From positions 1,294,621 through 1,358,620 of the forward strand of contig SSNP01000130.1 of NCBI GenBank assembly GCA_006937955.1: 64,000 bases of DNA, written 5' to 3'. A program made the translations under genes and the position numbers. The notes under the pieces are model-generated. The model made no database searches. It was not told the DNA's origin and was given only the letters and a program-made list of their open reading frames with translations. This document shows, in pieces, positions 60,621 to 64,000 of the stretch. Each line of letters begins with the position of its first letter. The first letter of the stretch is position 1. This DNA is from Pachypanchax playfairii (lineage: Eukaryota; Chordata; Actinopteri; Cyprinodontiformes; Aplocheilidae).

Positions 60621-63600
60621 CAAGTGAAAATATAAAACAAAACCACAAGACTAAGCTAACAGGTCACTGCTTTTAGATACTAGTGGGGTTGTATGCTTGT
60701 TGCTTGTGATATCAACCAACTGTTGACACCGTTTTCTCCAGAGAGACACAAGAGAGGGAGTTTTGGTGGATCTTTTCATGTTTAATTAAAATTACCACCT
60801 CACTGAGGCTTTTCAGTTCAGCTCCTTCGCTTCCATTTTAGCTAATTAACATCTCACAACCCTATAAAGTGCAGTTTTGCTCCGCTGACCTTTTCTGCTT
60901 TGCTAATCTGTTCCTTTTGTTTTTTTTTATCTGTGTTTATTATGAGGAGTTTCTTTTATACGCTGGTCTTGAGATGTGGTATATAAATAAGGTCATTATT
61001 CATTTTTATGATAACACTGTTGAACGTGCAGCGTACCATGTATTGTGTGGCTTTTTAAGCCATCGTGTTAACAACCCACTGAGCTGAAATTATGCAAATA
61101 AAATGCAAATCTGAAGGCTGCATGGAAGCTGTCATATCTGGCATGTTTTACAGCAGTCATGAGCCTCAGAAATGGCCGTGTTTTATTACTGTCAGATGAG
61201 GAAAACAAAGAGGCAGGCAGGCAGAACAGAGACACTGACACAGAGATGGATGAATATGAAGAGACATGCGTCAGTGTAAAAAGCAACAAGCGTGGGTACT
61301 GTAGAGAAAAAAACAAGAAGGATTGATTGAAAAGTGGAGAAAAGGCACCGTGTAAGCCATCCATCACGCAGTGTTTAAGCGACTTGGGGTGGTTACGGGT
61401 GAGGATGGACCAGAGATCAGTCAGACTCAGAAGTGACGGCCGACCACACACACTTGTCTGGTTCCTGGGTTTGATGAACTGAAGAAGTTTGATGCCATTA
61501 AAAACTTTGAATCTGAATAGAAAATCTTGATCTTTCACTCCTCCTCTCACAGTTTAGCCTAAACTCTGCCAAAAAAAATCTGCATGCATCCTGCATATCC
61601 TTCAGTTTTAACATTATGAACATTTTTTGGTGCGAAAAAGGAATAAAATCATATAAATTCATGACAGAAGCTCAAATCTGCTCTGTTGTTGAAAGAGTTC
61701 TGAGAATAACAGAACATCTGAGCAAAATCTACATGAGCACATGTTTTCATTATGTATATCTGCCTAATGCGAATATACAATTCTATTAAATCGTCTTCAG
61801 AACGTACTGAGTGGCTCCAGGAGGTGATGCTAATGTTAAATTAAAAGTTAAATTGAGAGGAAAAGATGATAAATAATTAGGATTTATTGACCTTGTGATT
61901 CCACTGGAGTCTCTCAATATTTCAATCATAAAAATTCTCATTTTTAATCGTCAGTTTAAACATTTGGGACTGGACCACTAAAGTTTGGAAACTTTGTAAA
62001 ATGCTAGCTTACAGCTAGCTAATTTGAGTTTACTGCAACAATACTTGATTGAATAAAAGATCTAAGTAATTTTTGAAAGCAGCCCCCTATTTCCAAACAT
62101 ATTCTTGCAGCGGTCGTGTAATTTTTGCATCACCTCTTTGCAAAAGCTGTAGAGTTTTCAATATTTTATGCGCAAAACTGGAGGTATGAATGAGACAGCT
62201 ACAGTAAAGCTAACCTCGTTTCTGTTACGCATGCTTCCACTTTTCAGTTGACTCTGCAGGGACGTCTCAAAAAGTTTGGATCTCCCTGGAAATTAAATGG
62301 AAATGCATGTAAAACATTCAGTCATTTGAATAATACCTTGATTTGCATGTTCATTTGGAATCATTTGTGTCAGATTTGTGGTAATTTTGGCTTTAAAATT
62401 GGAAACAAGTGGTGACAAAAACAAGCTGTCAAAAGTCCTGTTTTCAGTCCCGGTTCTTGATTCCCTGCATCTCTCGTCTCATCAGTTCTGTTGTTCTTGT
62501 TTGCTTTCACGTCAAATCTCTCGTCCCTTTCTCACATCGGCCTTCGTGTCATCCTTTGTTAGCTCTTTTTATTTCACTTCTTTTCTTTCTGACAGTCTTT
62601 TATCACTCCCTCTGAGCACATCTTACTTGTCACTGTCACTCTTTTCCGCCTCACCTTTTTTTGTTCTGGTTCTAAACACCTTTGTCAAAATTAGAAGACA
62701 GGATGAAAAAATAGGGCTTTTTAACTGACTGATCACCCGAATCTGTTCTAATCAGATCTGCTTTCTGAGTAAAGGATGGAGCTTTCATTAATTCCATTCA
62801 TGAACGGAGGTGAAGATGGGAATCATTACTTGGTTCTGCTCTGTTGTTTTTTTTTTTTTTTTACTAACATTAGATACAGAAGCACAAACATGATGCAGAT
62901 CTGTGTTGATAGATGCATAGAAGCGTATGTTTTATAGGCAAGGTCTCAATAAGTCACACTACTTCCTGCTCTCCAACAAGCCACCTCTTCCTCACTTTAT
63001 TTTATTTCAGTCGTTCTCCTTTTAGCTTCTATCTTTATCTATTTTTTATCCTTTCAGGAGTTAAAAGCAGATCTGATTTTTTTATTTGTCTCCATAATCT
63101 AAATATTGGATATGAGATGAGAGTTCATTTTTAATGAAACGGGCTTCTAGATGACGCTATGAGGAAACATCTTTATGTTGATTAAAGAGACCTTGTTTCA
63201 GTCTGCCTTGTGTTTATTCTCCACAATCCTAAATGTTTGAATTAGTTGTATGAAATCTGTTTTGTTTTTTTTTCCATAAACCTTGAACATTTGTATATGC
63301 CCATTTTTCTAAATTAGCATTTGACCAGACTGATTTAGTTGATTATTGAGAACTGAAAAGTCACGGTGCAGCCATGTTATCTTTAATGTTTTAGTATGTT
63401 TGTTCCCCCGTCATTCATTCAAACAGTTTGTCTCTTAGTCATGTCAGCACTTTGTGCTCTAACTCACTGACAGCAGCAGTTTTGGGTGAAGCGTGTCAGC
63501 AGAAGGCTTGAATCTAAAACACCAACCCTTCTCTGCCTTCTGTGTCTCCCTTTTAGTGTTTTTGATTCATCCTCTTTGTGCTTTTCCATACATCCTTGCT

Positions 63601-64000
63601 TCCCCTTCTATTTCAACTTCCCTAAAAAAAATCTCAGGAAACAAAAAAAAAACAGACTTCCTTAAAAAGATGCCCTGACTTTTTAAATCTGGGTTTTTCT
63701 TATCACACTTTCACAGTGACTTGTCACCCTGTGGAAAGCAACACCCATCCAGGTACTACATTTAGCAATAAAAGGGGTTTGAGATTTGTATTTTTTATTT
63801 TAAATCCCAGTGTAATCAGCATCTCAAATGGCTGGAGGACACTCAGACTCAGTAAATCCTCAGCCTTGCTGCATATTTTTAAATTATTCATTCATTTAGT
63901 GCAATTCTTGTCTAGATGTTAGTATTTTTTAACTTTCATTGGTCATTATTTGTTGTATAAATTAAATACATTATCTATATACTTCATATGTGTAAATGTC

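Larger units (their letters stand above)
56206..64000. other. ccdc146 intron or downstream sequence without recognised exons
   Basis: I looked on the plus strand for the remaining conserved C-terminal blocks (a RFLxGKD-like motif, the YEQVSRLTDR-like region, and the PNAYIPE...LPKPYGALAPFKP-like tail) and found none. The sequence is AT-rich with repeats listed separately. Open frames on either strand, including a 160-codon minus-strand frame at 61068-61550, lack domains. Confidence 0.55.

Noticed and set aside
61068..61550. 160-codon minus-strand open frame, the longest among those not explained by genes
   Set aside because: Composition is biased (Ser/Phe/Leu), there is no domain or signal I recognise, and no splice partners. 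Probably chance.
62245..62320. Possible ccdc146 exon after ACTTTTCAG (reads LTLQGRLKKFGSPWKLNG)
   Set aside because: No similarity to the expected C-terminal blocks, weak coding character, and no convincing donor in frame.
63050..63110. Possible ccdc146 exon after CCTTTCAG (ELKADL)
   Set aside because: The frame soon becomes hydrophobic, then stops; no donor and no family similarity.

Overview
This 64 kb window is AT-rich, intron-rich vertebrate DNA. It almost certainly comes from a ray-finned fish, probably a percomorph teleost. Three protein-coding genes could be rebuilt exon by exon from splice signals and remembered family similarity: lrrc17 (minus strand, left), ccdc146 (plus strand, from 33.8 kb past the right edge as far as it can be followed) and fgl2 (minus strand, wholly inside the second intron of ccdc146). 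The interspersed repeats (Tc1-like relics, TTAA-flanked Kolobok-type elements, a hAT MITE, fish LINE relics) are of teleost type.

Layout. 1-4.7 kb: unfinished lrrc17 intron with a Tc1-like relic and a TIR element. 4.7-7.9 kb: two lrrc17 coding exons; the exon(s) for the second leucine-rich half lie beyond the left edge. 8-15.8 kb: a long lrrc17 intron with a very long (AT)n tract and a 10-N gap inside a G run. 15.8-16.1 kb: probable lrrc17 non-coding first exon and promoter. 16.1-33.7 kb: intergenic, with no supported gene. It holds a truncated Kolobok-type element, a 495-bp foldback element with 141-bp arms, an L1-clade LINE relic, a Kolobok element carrying a broken THAP gene, and a second LINE relic. 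33.7 kb: probable ccdc146 promoter, with a full-consensus RFX X-box and an ETS motif. 33.8-56.2 kb: ccdc146 exons covering about 722 codons. 36.3-44.0 kb: the complete five-coding-exon fgl2 gene on the opposite strand. 56.2-64 kb: no further ccdc146 exon found; a Kolobok-type MITE, microsatellites and unassigned sequence.

Gene relationships. fgl2 antisense inside an intron of ccdc146 is the arrangement known from mammals, so the nesting is ancient and conserved. The X-box fits the ciliary, centriolar and sperm-flagellar role of CCDC146. lrrc17 and ccdc146 are transcribed divergently across about 17.6 kb. In human their orthologues lie far apart on chromosome 7, with LRRC17 inside an FBXL13 intron; no FBXL13 exon was seen here. 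I found no wholly new molecular system. The most interesting items are the nested locus, the apparently intron-split ccdc146 start codon, the five-exon fgl2, the THAP-bearing TTAA element and the near-perfect foldback element. No database search was possible; family names rest on remembered similarity and motifs read in the sequence.
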